Source of the DNA: Casuarina equisetifolia
Lineage: Eukaryota > Streptophyta > Magnoliopsida > Fagales > Casuarinaceae
Direction: 5' to 3'
Assembly (NCBI GenBank): GCA_028551475.1
Contig: CM052358.1
Coordinates: 1,180,501 to 1,244,500, forward strand
Length of the DNA stretch: 64,000 nt
Below are positions 22,687 to 34,200 of the stretch, one piece after another. Made by a program: the position numbers and the translations under genes. Within the stretch, counting starts at the first letter, position 1, and every line of letters begins with the position of its first letter. The notes below the pieces were generated by a model, which was given only the letters and a program-made list of their open reading frames with translations, was not told the DNA's origin and made no database searches.

Positions 22687-23231
22687 TTTTCATCTTGTTT
22701 GACCAAGTCTTCCTTTGCACTCTTTTGAAGAACAAGAAAAGGATACTTTTTCTTTTAACTTCTTTTCCTCATTCCATTATGTAAATGGTTGATGACTTTT
22801 TTTTTTGATTAATTACTTGTCTACTTAAGTACAAGGATCAAATAAAAGATGACTTTTTTGGTAAATGAAATTGTTAATTGTGGATAGATTGTTGTTTTTG
22901 CACATGTATGAACTTACTATTCTTAAATTGTCTAAAATTTTTTATGTTCTTGATATTTGTTATATAATTCTATAATTCTTCTAACAAATTAAAGATGTTG
23001 ATAATATATGAGAAGAGTTATGAGATATTGCAATAAATATTAGGAATATCAAATATGTTACGTAATTCAAGAAAAATAGTTTCCTACATTTTTATTGTGC
23101 TACAAAGATCTATGAAATGATGATATACAAATTATTATATTAAGTAATGATATAGTAAAGTAGCTAATTTCATACATTGTAATCACTAGCTTTTCCGCCA
23201 ACCGCTTCTTGTTTCACAATCTTTCTTCGCC
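22687..23231. other. Gamma 3' flank, no gene
   Basis: Shared with the flanks behind the other gamma copies ('CATCTTGTTTGACCAAGTCTT', 'GATTGTTGTTTTTGCACATG', 'TAGCTAATTTCATACATTG'), ending in a promoter-like CTTTTCCGCCAACCGC near 23190 that leads into the exon-1 scrap. No coding content is visible. Confidence 0.5.
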
Positions 23232-23600
23232 GTGATACATTTCAAGGTTCATCGAGCTTAACTCTTGATGGAAGCCGTGTGGCGGCTTGTCGGAATTCTT
23301 GATAACGGCTTTGTCGCATATTCACCTGAGGGGATATTGCCGACGGATTTACTAATTAGTTTAGATTCGTTCTCCCACATAACAAGGAAGAAATACATGT
23401 CCTAATCTTGAGTTATGCCGGAGAACGAAGCTAAATTCCTTGTTAGTATTTAGTAGTAACTTTTGCCTTTTGGGATAGTGCCTTTGATTTGAGGGTTTAC
23501 GCCGGCAACCGGATCGTGAATATGCGACAAAGCCTTTATCATGAAGAACAAGGAGCGGCCACACAATCGTATTTAAATTCAAATTAATATTGACAATTAA
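23232..23600. pseudogene. Exon-1 scraps of a PCNA-like gene, fold-back arrangement (2)
   Basis: On the + strand, 23232-23345 encodes a piece like VIHFKVHRA...EAVWRLVGILDNGFVAYSPEG (the first codon is GTG where the family has ATG). On the - strand, about 23505-23560 encodes IVWPLLVLHDKGFVAYS. Between them, 'GATTCGTTCTCC' and 'GGAGAACGAAGC' form an inverted pair. The same layout occurs near 18.2 kb. It is the most complete trace, with 26001, of a fourth class of the family; only the first third of exon 1 is left. Confidence 0.55.
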
Positions 23601-23789
23601 GGAACAAGTCATTAGATTATTACAGAAGCGTATCCCTTATCTTTTTCCTAAGTTTTATCTGCATTCCCTATATTAGCTTTTGCAGTAGGGAATTTGTTTG
23701 ATCAGCTTATGCTATGAATTCGTTCAACTTTGATCTCAATGCTTTTATGTGGTTCATGTCTCCAAAAAATTGCTTTTACCTGCTTTTCC

Positions 23790-24047
23790 TTGGTCGTCAT
23801 CCACCATGAGCAGCAAGTCGTAGATGTCATAGACGCTGATAATAGTGTTCCCTTCCCCATCGCACTGGAAGACCTGGAGGTCTGCTGATCGCAATCGCAG
23901 AAACCCCATGGTAGTTTGTTCATAGCCCATGAACGTCAGCCATATCCCTTCAGGTGAATATCTGACAAAACCACCCTCACGAAAACCGTAAAGCGGCCAG
24001 AGGGCCCTCTTCAGAAGGCCACCTTGTTGAATCTTGAAATGTATCAT
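23790..24047 (-). pseudogene. PCNA-like beta gene truncated within exon 1
   Basis: The first 86 codons of a beta gene (QQGGLLKRALWPLYGF..., CDGEGNTIISVYDIYDLLL, MVDDDQ) almost the same as exon 1 of the gene at 20936; the sequence then changes abruptly to unrelated DNA, and the frame runs only 11 more codons. Exons 2-4 are absent. The E2F-type site (24082-24090) is still in place. It is the left end of a recent tandem duplication of about 3.1 kb. Confidence 0.8.
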
Positions 24048-24251
24048 GGTGGACGGAAAGATTGAGAAAGAAGGAAGTGTTGGCGGGAAAGCTATGGCGT
24101 TTGCTAACGGGATGCCGTTTTTATTTTGAAACGAAAAATTAACAAAAATTACAAGTAATGAAAAAAAAAATGTTATATAAGTAATTTGCTATACAAAAAT
24201 ATCATAGCTTTCCCGCTGACACTTCCTTCTTTCGCGATCTCTCTCTCCACC
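24048..24251. promoter_or_regulatory. Divergent promoter copy with two E2F-type sites
   Basis: Duplicate of the promoter at 20937-21171. GGCGGGAAA at 24082-24090 faces the truncated beta copy; TTTCCCGC at 24209-24216 faces the gamma gene, 35 bp from its ATG at 24252. The left half of the gamma-side block (AAAACGCC) is missing in this copy. Confidence 0.6.
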
Positions 24252-25842
24252 ATGATACAATTCAAGCTTCACCAAGGTGATCTTCTGAAGAAGGCCATCT
24301 GGCCGCTCCTCGGCATTCGTCCCGACGGCTTTTTCAGATATTCACCTGAGGGAATATCGCTGATATTCCAAAGAGGAACTTTTGTGGCAGTTCTGCAATT
24401 GCAATCATCGGACTTCCAGATCTTCGAGTGCGATAGGAATGGGATTGGCGCTTTCAACATCGATGAATTGTACAAGATCCTGCTCACCGTCGGTGTCGAG
24501 CAAAGCCTCACCATGTATGCCGATCATGGGGATCCAGATGTCCAGTTCTTGATCCTGCAGGACGGTTAAGTACCTCTCACTCGACTTCTTGTGATTACTT
24601 CTTTCTAAGTAAAGCCTCACCATGTATGCCGATTCAACATTACAGTTACGTACTCCTTAATGATCAAGCATTTTCTTGGAACTTTCTTGAGCAATATCTT
24701 AGCCTTCTTTCCTGTGATTCCTTGAACCGATCCACCTCAAACTCTTTTGGGCTCTCCTTGTCTTAAGATTCTCCGATTATGTATTGCATCAGGGACTTAC
24801 CTCGGGGGGTTTCGTCCCTTTTCTTTATTTTGCGTCGACGACGATGGCGATGTACCTGATCTGTCTGGAGTAGTTTACGATCTGGTAGTTGGCATAACTC
24901 CAAGGAAATTTAGATTCATTCTCAATCATCTGGTAACCCCTTCGGACAGAGGTATTCATCTTAAACCTTGTTAAATAACGCAGAAGAATCTTGTTGCTCG
25001 CAAAATTTCACTATTTCTGATTTGATATTTCCTTTTTGAATAGTGTGGTTTTTTACTAATGAATGCTTGTTGCCTTAGTTTCTATTTTTATAACAGATAA
25101 CCTAGTGAAGTTCTCTACAACGAAGGGGGAAATTGTCCTTCAAAGAGAGGTAGGCAAACTACCATGCAAATGCATCTTTCCACTTTGGTTCTTATGTGTA
25201 GGCTAACTATCATTGTTTTCTTGTCAAAATAAACTTGGAAGAAAGGAAAACACTACCACATATATAAAGCATAATGTATCAATACATAGACAATGTGAAA
25301 TACATTTTAGATTTCAATATGTCATAATCTTTAAGCACGGATAAACATTTCTTATAAAGATTAAGTTTAAAAGTAAAATTGTATTTTTATTAAAACTTAG
25401 TGTCTAATATTATGTTAAAAAGCTCGTTTCTTTTTTATAAAAAAAAACTTATAAGAGAGGATAACATCTCCAAATATGCACAACATGTTAGTATGTTAAT
25501 AATGTAACACATACCAAATCTTTACAAAGTCATAAGTGAATAGTTTGAAGTCAACACTTGAGCATAATTTAGGAAATTGGAGAATAGATTTGCTTAAGCT
25601 TAGAACTTACGAAATTACTTTTTTCTTTGTGTTGTATGCAGGATTCAGAATGTATAATTGGTGGTGCCTTGAATGAGCCAGTTGTATTGAATTTTGCAAC
25701 TAGCTATATGGAACCACTATGGAAAGCATCACTTTTCTCAAACATAGTTTGGATACTAGAATCTGAAAAAATGCTTATCTTGTTCAATTTCCCAAATGTA
25801 ACTTTGGGTAACCTTATGTTTTATTTCCCTAATAATCTTTAG
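24252..25842 (+). CDS. Divergent PCNA-like sliding clamp protein, gamma class (twin)
   Basis: Four exons: 24252-24564, 24793-24951, 25079-25149, 25642-25842; phases 1, 1, 0; 744 nt, 247 residues. The ATG at 24252 is preferred to an upstream in-frame start because it matches the other copies and follows CCACC. It is nearly the same as the gamma gene at 21172 in exons and introns, with changes such as DELYKILLTVGVEQ for DELFMILLRVDVEQ, LFCVDDDGDVPD in the connector-like loop, EPLWKAS for EQLWIAS and NVTLGNLMFYF at the end. Asp164 again stands at the PCNA Lys164 position. Intron 1 is longer than in the twin because it holds a 60-bp scrap of duplicated exon-1 end (about 24608-24650). All junctions are GT/AG. 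Same inferred clamp role as the twin. Confidence 0.8.
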
Positions 25843-27700
25843 TTTTCATCTTGTTTGACCAAGTCTTCCTTTGCACTCTTTTGAAGAACAAGAAAAGGAT
25901 ACTTTTTCTTTTAACTTCTTTCCCTCATTCCATTCGTGTAAATGGTTGTAATCACTAGCTTTTCTGCCAACCGCTTCTTGTTGCACAATCTTTCTTCGCC
26001 ATGATACATTTCAAGGTTCATAGACCTTGCCTCTTGATGGAAGCCGTGTGGCGGCTTGTTGGAATTCATGATAATGGCTTTGTCGCATATTCACCCTGAG
26101 GGGATATCACCGACGGATTAACTAATTAGTTTAGATTCGTTCTCCGGCATGACAAGGAAGAAATGCATCTTCTAATCCAATAACATAAAACTTAATAATA
26201 AGTAATTGAACCCAAACCCATATTGCCTCTTTATGTCTTAGACATATGGATAGATTGTTGTTTCTACACACGTGGGAACTATTTTTCTTGAGTCTTGTGT
26301 TGCGGTGGGCTTCACGCTTGAATATAGGATACCTTTCTTCCTTATAAAAAGACTTCTCAAATAGGAATTAGGTAGTATCATATTTTTGCCACACCATTTC
26401 AACAATAACCTTATACAAGTTGACCACAACAGGGCATTCCCACCAACACAATGATTTGATCAAATAAGCGATGACATAATCAAACTTTGTTAATCTCACT
26501 TTTCAATACTTTCTTCAAATGGCCAAAAACATATAGGCAAATTGAGGAGAATTTAAATTGCATTGTGTTAATTGGAATCATTAGAGCAATACATAAGTAT
26601 CTAGATGAATTTCTTTGAATTTACATGTCTTTATATAGTACCCGTAGATCATTTGATTCTGATTAAATTGCTATCTGGGTATTTTTTTTATAAGAATTAG
26701 GAAGGACAAAACTCACATTGATATTAATTATTGTAACTTGAGGATGCTCTAGCACTAAAACCTCATTCCATTCATGTAAATGGTTGATGAGTTTTCACTA
26801 ACCACCTGCCTACTTAACTGTAGGGATAACAAAAGAAAAAAAATTCTCTCACTTTTTGGTATATGAAATTGTTAAATACAAATAAATTGTAGCTTCTACA
26901 AATGTACAAATTATTTTTCTAGAATCACGTAAGATCCTTAGATTCTTGATGTATATTACTTAATCCCTTAATTATTCTCAATCCATTACATATTTTTCAC
27001 TAATAAGTGATGAGTCTACTTTAGAACTTTGTTAACTAATTATATAAAATTAATAGAAAGACCAATTTCTAAAATGATGAAAATTTGATGCCCATCCCTC
27101 TGAAAATGAGAGTATATACTTTTAGTAATGCCACGAGACTATAAATGATAGTAGGACAAAGAGGGTACAGCCAACTTGTGATGTAACATAATATGATTAA
27201 TACCAGATAAATTAAAATTAAAATAAAATATTGTTCATAAATATTTTATGAATTATCTAATAAGTTGAATAAAAGAAAGTATTTTATTTATACGAGGGAG
27301 TTCAGTCAACAACCGCAAAATAAGGGAGAAAATAATATTTAACAGATAAAATGGGAGTTCAACTCACGCGGTCACAAGAGAGTGGGATTCTGTTCCGGTA
27401 CGGACAAAATGACGTACATCATGTATTTGATCCACGCGCAACAATTGCGAGTGGGAGTTTTTTTATTTCTGAGAATATCCCGGCATCTTAGTGCGTGATA
27501 TTGCTCATCCAGGGCTACTCCAGTAAATCGCCAGAAATAAAAAATAATCCACCAATAAACGCATTTTCTCGGCGGGCTTTCATTTTCTTGCGCTTTCCCA
27601 CCTTCCAAACAAACAGCGAGAAAGTGGAGAGAGAAAGTCGGAGCTTGGAGAGACAAATTGTAATCATTTAATATAGACAAGGACAATCCAAGCGCATGAG
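25843..27700. other. Array edge: exon-1 scrap and intron scraps, then no gene
   Basis: 25843-25945 is gamma 3' flank. 26001-26116 is a third exon-1 scrap (ATGATACATTTCAAGG; MIHFKVHRPCLLMEAVWRLVGI, then DNGFVAYSP followed by a stop through an extra C), preceded by a promoter-like CTTTTCTGCCAACCGC. Around 26600-26650 there is a piece like the second intron of the beta genes (TTTACATGTCTTTATATAG), and 26760-26900 again resembles array flank. From about 26960 to 27700 I see only AT-rich sequence that becomes less AT-rich towards the KEA-type gene. No coding gene is supported. Confidence 0.5.
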
Positions 27701-28223
27701 GTCAAGTCGATTTGTTATCAAGTTTCGTCGTTTTCCATCCTAACTTTCTCAAATACTCCGCCACTGGTTCTCTTAGCTCGATCCTCGTAGTTCCTATTGG
27801 TTATCGGTTGTGGCTGCTCGGTCGTATCGATATTCGTATGCGTACATGTTTCATGAATGTAAATGTTTAAATGGAGATGTTTACTGACTGATTATTTTGT
27901 TGTTGGGCGCATTACTGGTACAGCTTTGAATGTTACAATTTGGATTCAATCACTCTTTTGATATTATACACGAAACTATTAATTTGTGTACTTGCGGATA
28001 TGTAGATGTTAGACCGCTATGCACGTATACGTGGTTTATCAGTTTTACATCTGAGTAGTGAGGACTGACTTAGTAAATATCGTTTATTTGTTTCGTTTTA
28101 TTAAATTGATTTCTGTTTCGCCAGGTGCTTTACTGAAGACCGAAGTGAGCGCGCGGAATGGATAGTAGAGTGTTCGTAAAGATTTATGCATAGTAGACTG
28201 TTGTTCCAGAAAGATTGAGTGAT

Positions 28224-31200
28224 ATGGATGTTTCTTGTGGTTTTCGGCAGCCGAACATGTTTCATGGCTGTGAGGGCACAAGTTGCAAGAATTTGGATCG
28301 ATTTGATTCGCATTTTCAGTTTAAAGCTGCCCGTTCTTGCGCTAACTTTCTGGGTAATTCAAGACTTGTTTTGAAACCGCATTTGAGCAAAAAGACAAAA
28401 AGATTTATTTCTTTTAGTGGTTCTAGGAAATCCACTCTGGTTGAGAAAGGAGAGTTTTTGTTTTGTAATTTTCATCATATTTTTAAAGGTTCAAGAACTG
28501 TTCTCTCATCGTGTCAAAGTAATGATTCTTTAGCATATGTAAATGGGAATGGTCGAAATGTAGAATTCATAGAAAGTAGTGATGAGGGTTCCGCAGCTGA
28601 TGGTGGTCAGTTGAATGATCCCAGAGAGAAGGGTCTTGAGGAAGAGGTGGAGGTACCTAGTGTTGATGAACTAAGGGAATTGTTGCAAAAGGCAACGAGA
28701 GAATTGGAAGTCGCACGGATTAATAGTACTATGTTTGAGGAAAAGGCACAGAGAATATCGGAAGCAGCAATAGCCTTGCAGGATGAAGCAGCAAATGCCT
28801 GGAATGATGTTAATTCTATCCTTGATACTATTCAAGAGACTGTTAATGAAGAGTCTACTGCCAAGGAAGCTGTTCAAAAAGCAACAATGGCTCTTTCATT
28901 AGCTGAGGCAAGGCTTCAGGTGGCAGTAGAATCTTTGGAGGCTGTCAGAGGAGGAAGTGATTCCTTGGAAGATTCCAGAGAGAGTGATGGGGAGAGTAAT
29001 ATTGACGAAGAAGAAAAAGCGCTTTTAGATGCTCAGAAAGAGACTAAGAATTGTCAGGAGAATTTGGCACATTGTGAAGCAGAGTTGAAGTGTCTGCAGA
29101 GTAAAAAGGAAGAGTTGCAGAAGGAAGTGGACAGATTGAATGAACTCGCTGAGAAAACACAGCTGAGTGCCTTGAAAGCTGAGGAAGACGTGGCGAACAT
29201 CATGCTTTTAGCAGAGCAGGCTGTTGCCTTTGAACTTGAAGCCACACAACGTGTGAATGATGCAGAAATTGCATTACAGAGGGCAGAAAAATCACTGTCC
29301 AGTTCCAATCTTGATCATGCAGAATCTATCCAAGCACAGGCCTTGATGGGTGAGGCTGTAGTTGAGGAGGAGAGCATAGTCCAAGGTGTTCCTGGTGATG
29401 TTCCTGGTGAAAGCTACAGTGATGTGTCTGTTGATGGGGACCCTTTGGGCACCAAGCCTTTACCAGATAGCTTGGTTGGTAAAAGCAGTCAGATTTCTGA
29501 ATACTTGAGTCAATCTGATGAACTGAGTGATCATGAGAACGGAAACTTAAGCTTAGACTCACCCAAAGAAGCTGAACTGGAAGCAGAAAAACCAAAGAAC
29601 GTGGTTCAAACGAAAAAGCAGGATATGCTGAAGGATTTCACTAAGGAAACTTCACCCTTGAATGCTCCCAAGGCATTATTGAAGAAGTCTTCTCGCTTCT
29701 TTTCTGCTTCATTTTTCTCTTTTACTGCAGATGGGACTGAGTTGACGCCAGCATCAGTTTTCCAGGGTCTCGTGGATTCTGCAAGAAAGCAATGGCCCAA
29801 GCTAGTTTTTGGACTGTTTCTGTTTGGAGCTGGGTATGTATAGAATTGCTACTGCTTGATTTCACTTTTACCACGAAGCTTTTTCCATTCATCCTTGCAA
29901 TACTGCTTTACTAAAGGATGATTTGACTATTATGTGGTTGCTGAGTTTTATCGAATGTTTATGAATGTTTATCTGATTTATTGGCATGAATTTCGGAGCT
30001 TCTAAGCAATTCCAGGAGAATCAGATCTATATCTTCGAGAATGCCATATTTTAGTGTTTGGGTGGACAAATTTGTCCTAATCATATTGGCCTTGTTGGTA
30101 TTATTGACTTTCTACATTTCTGGTTTTCCCAATTTTTTTCTTCTCTTGTATATTTCCTGGCTTGTGCACTCAGTTTGTCCCTTCTTTGGAGTGGTTAATA
30201 AGGTTCTTACTGTAAAGAAGAGAAAGAAAAAAGAAGAAGGAAGGGAATACTTGAATGCTTTTAGTATACCTATTGCTATTTTTTCTTAGTTGTTCAGAAT
30301 TCTCCTGAGCCTTAGTTCTCTCATTATGTTGTTATCTCCACGGCAAAAGTTTGCCTTCTACTGATAGCAAGATTCTGAAATTTATCACAGGGTTACCTTT
30401 TATGCTAATCGAGCAGAGAGAAATCGTCAGCTGCTTCAACCTCCAGATGTCATCAGCACCACTATGGAAGAAGTTTCATCAAGTGCAAAGCCTCTAGTTC
30501 AACAATTACGTAAACTGCCTAAGAGAGTTAAAAAATTAATTGATATGCTTCCTCATCAAGAGGTAGACCATAATATTTCCCTTAACTGCTTGTGACTTCT
30601 GGTCTTCACTCTTCGCATATGCAGAACTTGTTAGTCTGATCCTGTACTCAATTACTTATTAGGTGAACGAGGAGGAGGCTTCTCTCTTTGACATGTTGTG
30701 GTTATTGCTTGCTAGTGTTATTTTTGTGCCTATCTTTCAGAAACTTCCCGGAGGTATCTGACTTCCTATAAACCTTTTCACTGGCATTGTATTTCAACTA
30801 TGGGGTATAATGTCTGTATAGTTCTGGATGTTCTTAGCCTTCAATGATCCCATATCATTGAATAGAATTCTTAATCTATATATAATCAAGAGCTTTTCTG
30901 GTTCTATATTTAACTTCCTTTGTTTGTCATCAGTTTTGCTCTCTTGAACTTAGCAGGAAGTGGGTGCTTTAGAACTTTAATGGTTGAGATAACAAAAATG
31001 TTTCTGGTTCTTTATGCACTTGTCCATCATTGGGCCATTAATCCATTTTTAAAATTTTTGCCCAAAGTCTTATATATTGCTTCATTAATGATGTGTATCT
31101 TTGCCGATGTGATGTATAGGAAGTCCTGTTCTTGGTTACTTGACTGCTGGCATCTTGATTGGACCCTATGGCCTCTCCATTATCCGTCATGTGCATGGAA

Positions 31201-34200
31201 CAAAGGCGATTGCCGAATTTGGAGTTGTTTTCTTGTTGTTCAATATTGGTCTTGAGGTGGGGTTTATTTCTATAAATCTTGCTGTTCTACCTTTCCATTT
31301 TATGTGTCTTAATGAAAACAGCTTAAGCCGAAGCTTTTATCTGAATTTCCCAGCTCTCTGTTGAAAGGCTAAGTTCCATGAAGAAATATGTTTTTGGGTT
31401 AGGCTCTGGCCAGGTGATTGAGAACTTCATCCTGTGGTTATCATCTGCGTTTGATTGCACCTTAGATACTTAATGTGTATAGTAAATGCAGGTTTTGGCA
31501 ACTGCAGTGGTGGTTGGCTTGGTTGCTCATTTCATTTGTGGGCAGCCTGGTCCTGCTGCAATTGTCATTGGGAATGGCCTCGCATTGTCCTCTACTGCTG
31601 TTGTACTGCAGGTAATGAGCTTCTCTTGCTTCTACTAGACATATCTTGTTTCCGCATGCTTAGGCTCCTCTTTTTTTTTTTTTTTTTTTTTTTTCCCTTG
31701 TTTTCTCAAAGAAAGAAAGAAAGAAAAATATTGTAGTACAATTCTAAAAATAAAAATTTTCCTAAACCAAGCATTTCACTTATATGTAATATCCCGGAAC
31801 TTCTTATTCCATGGAATAGGCTTATGATGAGAATGTGAAGAGATCAATCCCTGCTGCTAACTGTAGACTTTGAATTATCTTATGCCTTTCTATTAATAAT
31901 TACTTCTCCTAAAGTCTGCAAAGTATTTCGAAGCCATCGGTTGGACTTGATCCATGGTATGTTAATGTGGCTGATCATGGCCTTTGATGCCTCTTATTTA
32001 GCTTGTTAGTAAATTTTATTATGTCAGTCAAACTTGCTGAACCTTGCTATCTGTTTTTTTTTTTTCCTCTGTCTCTATTTCGAGTAATAAGTGAATAAAA
32101 TTTTGTTGGATGTTCTTTGCAGGTGTTGCAGGAGCGAGGTGAGAGCACATCACGCCATGGACGTGCTACATTCTCTGTCTTGCTTTTCCAGGTGAAATTT
32201 TGCATTATGTTTTAGGAGGTGTCTTATCTTGAAATAAATGTGTTGTGCAAAGACATCTCTCCATTTTTTCAGTTGATATCCCTGACTGAACTGCTTCTTA
32301 ATTGCTGATGCACATATTGTTGCTTGCAGCATGTCTGTATTTTCATAGCTAGCTAGGATGCAAATGTGAAACTGAAATCTATAGTTGCATTATATTGGTA
32401 TTCAACATCCATGTGGCAATGGTTCTTTGATGAGAATGTGAAGAGATCAATTCCTTGTTTTCTCTCAGATACTCTTTTTCCATTAATTATTCTTACATTT
32501 TGACCTTAAAAAATGTAGATTTAAAAATTAATATGTTCTTTTCTTTTGGTTTGTTTCAGGATTTGGCTGTTGTTGTCTTGCTGATACTCATTCCTCTTAT
32601 TTCACCCAATTCATCCAAAGGAGGGGTAATATTTTCTTGCACAATTGTTTTCTTTTCGTTAGTTGTTATTCATGACTCAAATGTGTCAACGACATAATCA
32701 AATTCATAATGATACATCTGATATAAGGGATACAGGTGGTTAATTGGGAGAGAACATAAAAAACTGTTTGCAGAGGTCAATAATATGTTAGATTTCAGAA
32801 GAGGGTGACAAAAGTGCAAAACTGCAGTTGGATATATCAAATTGCCTGATAAATAAGAGATTCACAACCATTTTTTATTTATCTTTCTTTCTTTCTCAGA
32901 ATTTCATTGGGGAACTAGAGTTTTCTGCGTTCCTTTTAGTCGTTTCTTTTAAGATGACAAACAACATGCTGCCTTTGGTGCTGTTCCTTCTATAAGGTTC
33001 TCATGCTGTTTATTTTCTCTTCTGGGAAAAAATTATCTTCTTTTCCCTTCTTTTTCAGATTGGTTTCCAAGCAATAGCTGAAGCCCTTGGACTGGCTGGT
33101 GTTAAGGCAGTTGTAGCCATCACTGCCATAATTGCTGGTGGCCGCCTGGTAAGTTTCAATGGTTCTGAGATTAATATTATCTTGGTACTACTGTTCATTA
33201 ATTATCCATTGGGGTTATTTGTTGTTGATAATAGAGATCTTTAGGAAGCTTCTGTTTAATTTGGACTTGAAATGAAAGATAAGAGTGCATTTCTAATTTT
33301 TTGATGTACATTTTGGGCCAAATTCCTGATGCAAAAAATGTCATTCATACTTTAAAGGAATTTTTTTTAAAATTTTTTTAAATGAGGTGTCTGGGATGTT
33401 TGTTTTTGTAATATAATGGTGGATACTTGTAATCTCTGTAAATTTTTATACAATGAAATGGTACTTGTCTTTTACATTTATTGTCCTTATTTGTGGTTTT
33501 GCCAGTTTCTTCGACCTATCTATAGGCAAATTGCAGAGAATCAAAATGCGGAAATATTCTCTGCCAACACGCTTTTCATAATTTTGGGGACTAGTCTCCT
33601 TACAGCCAGGGTATGACTCTGGATTTTACCGTTTGTTAATCTTGTATTCTATTTAATTAATGTTTTTCGTTTTTTGCTCTCCCTAGAGCAGGCTGGACTT
33701 TCCATGGCATTAGGAGCATTTTTGGCTGGATTGCTCCTAGCAGAAACTGAATTTTCCTTACAGATTGAGTCAGATATTGCTCCGTATCGTGGCCTGTTAT
33801 TGGGTCTATTCTTCATGACGGTAGGTACTTTATTTAGGCATTCTCTAAGATCTAATTTTTCTCTTCTTTTCTTTTCTTTTTTGTAATGCTCCATAATACT
33901 TGTTTCTTTTTACGGTTAAGCTACTTGTTAATCATTTTTGTTTGATGGTAAGCTGCAATAAAAATTATGAGTGTGGAAATCTTGCATTTTGCCATTTAAT
34001 ATCTTCCAGTTCCTGGCAATCTGCCTGTCAAGGCATCGTTTGGCTATTCATGTTACTTTTGTCAAATTTATTATCCACTGCAGCGGTTGAAAGAATGTTG
34101 GTTGGATATTCTACCGGGAAGTTTTGCTTGAGTTAGCCATTGGTATCTCTAATTTATTGAACAATGATGCTGTTTGTGCAATTAATGGAAGTTTTTGTGT

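Noticed and set aside
4558-26116. The PCNA-like genes as endogenous viral sequences (some large viruses carry PCNA)
   Set aside because: Every copy has the same three spliceosomal introns and an E2F-type plant promoter site, and no other viral gene is nearby. Duplicated host genes are the simpler reading.
27372-27686. 104-codon open frame on the - strand upstream of the KEA-type gene
   Set aside because: It lies in the likely promoter/5' UTR region of the KEA gene and shows no family motif.
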